A stretch of 64,000 nucleotides of DNA. It comes from Eutreptiella sp. 'Long Island Sound 2002' (taxonomy: Eukaryota; Euglenozoa; Euglenophyceae; Eutreptiales; Eutreptiaceae). The stretch's first letter is position 1. The number at the start of each line of letters is the position of its first letter. Location of the stretch: NCBI GenBank assembly GCA_964036045.1, contig OZ038382.1, positions 9,000,853 to 9,064,852 on the forward strand, given 5' to 3'. Both the position numbers and the translations under genes were made by a program. The notes beneath the pieces were generated by a model. It did not search any database. It was given only the letters and a program-made list of their open reading frames with translations, and was not told the DNA's origin. Shown in pieces: positions 62,680 to 64,000 of this stretch.

Positions 62680-62840
62680 CTTCCGGAGTTCGCCATGCTC
62701 TTGAACGTCTCGGTCCTTCTATGGCTCTGATCTCCGGCGTGGTCTCCACCGAGTCCACAATACGCACCCGGAGCGTACCTGGGCAGGCCTCATAAGGGCC
62801 CAAGTCCCCGGGTCGGCGGTTGGTAGGGGCAGCAGGTAAG
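62680..62840 (-). other. Gypsy-2 leader between primer site and gag
   Basis: Short untranslated leader. Another frame is open through it, but I see no reason to think it is coding. Confidence 0.5.
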
Positions 62841-62852
62841 CCTCTGCTACCA
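62841..62852 (-). other. Gypsy-2 primer-binding site (initiator Met tRNA type)
   Basis: Minus strand TGGTAGCAGAGG abuts the LTR edge at 62,853 with no spacer, exactly as in Gypsy-1. It is complementary to an initiator-Met tRNA 3' end (CCTCTGCTACCA). Confidence 0.85.
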
Positions 62853-64000
62853 TAAAGAAGGTCCCTACCAGGACCGGCCCCCGCTGTGCCCCTTCCGCCT
62901 GTTACCCCTGCTGATTTACTCCGGATCAACGATTGCATTTCTCAAAATCCTCAAAGTCCAAGGTCCAAAATCCAAAAATATAGAAAATGTAATCCTCCTT
63001 CAACCCTGAACAGCAACCAGATCCCACAAATACAGCAATAGCCCAATTCACAATCCAAATCAGGCTGCGGGCTTCCGTTCAGCACACCGGTCGTCACACG
63101 GTGGCGGGCATGTACAAGAATTGCACCAAAGAAGAAAGCCCTGAAATTAGCATATGAACACAATTAAAGCAAAGTTGGGGAAAGAGGTAAACATACACAT
63201 TCACAGCCATAAACCCCTCATTCCCTGGACTCAAGACCTTCCCTTGACTCACCAACATATTACCCTGAACCAGGTCAAATGAGATGGCTAAATGCCATGT
63301 GTCAAAAGTCACTACACAAACCCCAAAAATGTGTTCACTCCCAAGTCTCTAAATCCTAGCCCAATAGGGGAGGTGGCGCGTCATGGCCTAGAGTGGCACT
63401 CAGGACCCTGCCCTACCCTGACATAACCTTGGTTGGACTTGGAGTCGAATGGGCTTGGAGATATGCCCCATGAGTTTGAACTCATAACATGCCAAAAAAC
63501 TGCCAATTCACACCATATTGGCCATTTATCAAATATATGCTCAAAATTGAGGTTACCATTTATCCGAAGGCTCAAAGCATGCATGGAATCGAAGTCTAGT
63601 ATTCATGGATTTTAGAGACCAAAGGCCAATGCCCATGTACATCCCCATAATACCCTCGAAACCCCTTCGGATATGGGCGCCACGCACTGCCCAAGTCAGC
63701 CCATGATCTTGAGACCAATTCTTGTGATCCTTCGTGCGCCAAGCCAAATGGAGTACGCGATCCGGCATATGGTGGTGTTCAACCCCAAAGCATATGCCAA
63801 CATATGAACAACATATCATGGTTCGACTCTCCATAGGCTTCTTGCTGTTTGCCGACCAGGTAAGTACACAAAACGCAAAAATGAGCAAAAATTGAGGTCA
63901 AAAACATGAAAATATGACCATATACAAAGTTGTCATGATAATGTATCTCTATGCTCACCCATGATATCCGCTCATGGTTCAATACACAAATGATTGGAAC
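62853..64000 (-). repeat. Gypsy-2 5' LTR (partial, window end)
   Basis: Matches 47,595-48,742 base for base except about 20 substitutions, mostly transitions plus small clusters (for example GGAGGATAG versus GGATTTTAG). The outer end and target duplication lie beyond the window. Confidence 0.88.

Larger units (their letters stand above)
47595..64000 (-). mobile_element. Gypsy-2: chromovirus-like Ty3/gypsy element (5' LTR runs off the window)
   Basis: Read on the minus strand: 5' LTR (from beyond 64,000 to 62,853), primer site, gag, TAG, protease, Dam-derived domain, RT, RNase H, TGA, integrase, chromodomain, 3' LTR ending at 47,595. The two LTR copies align at a constant offset of 15,258 bp with roughly 20 differences over 1,148 bp by eye, so insertion is fairly recent. 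LINE C interrupts it at 54,732-59,121. In-frame TGA codons lie at 59,446, 59,269 and 51,946. Integrase and RT motifs look intact. Confidence 0.9.

Overview
This window looks like repeat-dominated nuclear DNA from a eukaryote, probably a protist or microalga. A dinoflagellate or similar large-genome alga is a guess, not shown. The eukaryotic evidence is Ty3/gypsy-type LTR retrotransposons with initiator-Met-type primer sites and a chromodomain integrase, non-LTR (LINE) elements with APE-type endonuclease, reverse transcriptase and RNase H, a GC-rich satellite-like array, and one interrupted gene with three in-frame GT-AG introns. I see no bacterial operon, rRNA, tRNA or CRISPR.

Layout. (1) 1-5,370, minus strand: LINE family A, copy 1, with decayed ORF1 (CCCH and C2H2 zinc fingers) and ORF2 (endonuclease plus the start of RT). 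(2) 5,371-17,515: about 12 kb of ~212-bp GC-rich monomers of two related types, A and B. They join the LINE-A 5' leader at the same point as a 127-bp stub does in copy 2, so the array is best read as the LINE's 5' monomer array. (3) 17,516-19,590: T/G-rich spacer with at least eight dispersed copies of a motif ending AACATACTTG. (4) 19,591-27,104, minus strand: Gypsy-1, with 5' LTR, primer site, gag and pol (protease, Dam-methylase-like domain, RT, RNase H, truncated integrase). (5) 27,105-30,780, plus strand: LINE family B, cut at an RT motif by Gypsy-1 and ending in RNase H and a zinc-binding tail; then proline/histidine/RS-rich open frames to 35,449 and C/A-rich low-complexity DNA to ~37,670. 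(6) 38,575-41,453, minus strand: the only non-transposon-like gene, with four exons and a 2OG-Fe(II)-dioxygenase-like domain. (7) 41,454-47,594, plus strand: LINE A copy 2, abutting that gene. (8) 47,595-64,000, minus strand: Gypsy-2, a young chromovirus-like element inserted in the RT of LINE A copy 2; its 5' LTR runs off the window. (9) 54,732-59,121: LINE C, a 5'-truncated element inserted in the protease/pol region of Gypsy-2, with an 11-bp target duplication and a heptamer tail.

The right half is therefore a nested series: gene, then LINE A copy 2, then Gypsy-2, then LINE C. The most unusual items are the monomer array fused to LINE A, the Dam-like domain in both gypsy pol genes (catalytic motif kept in one and lost in the other), in-frame TAG gag/pol boundaries, and a gag N-terminus apparently encoded inside an LTR.
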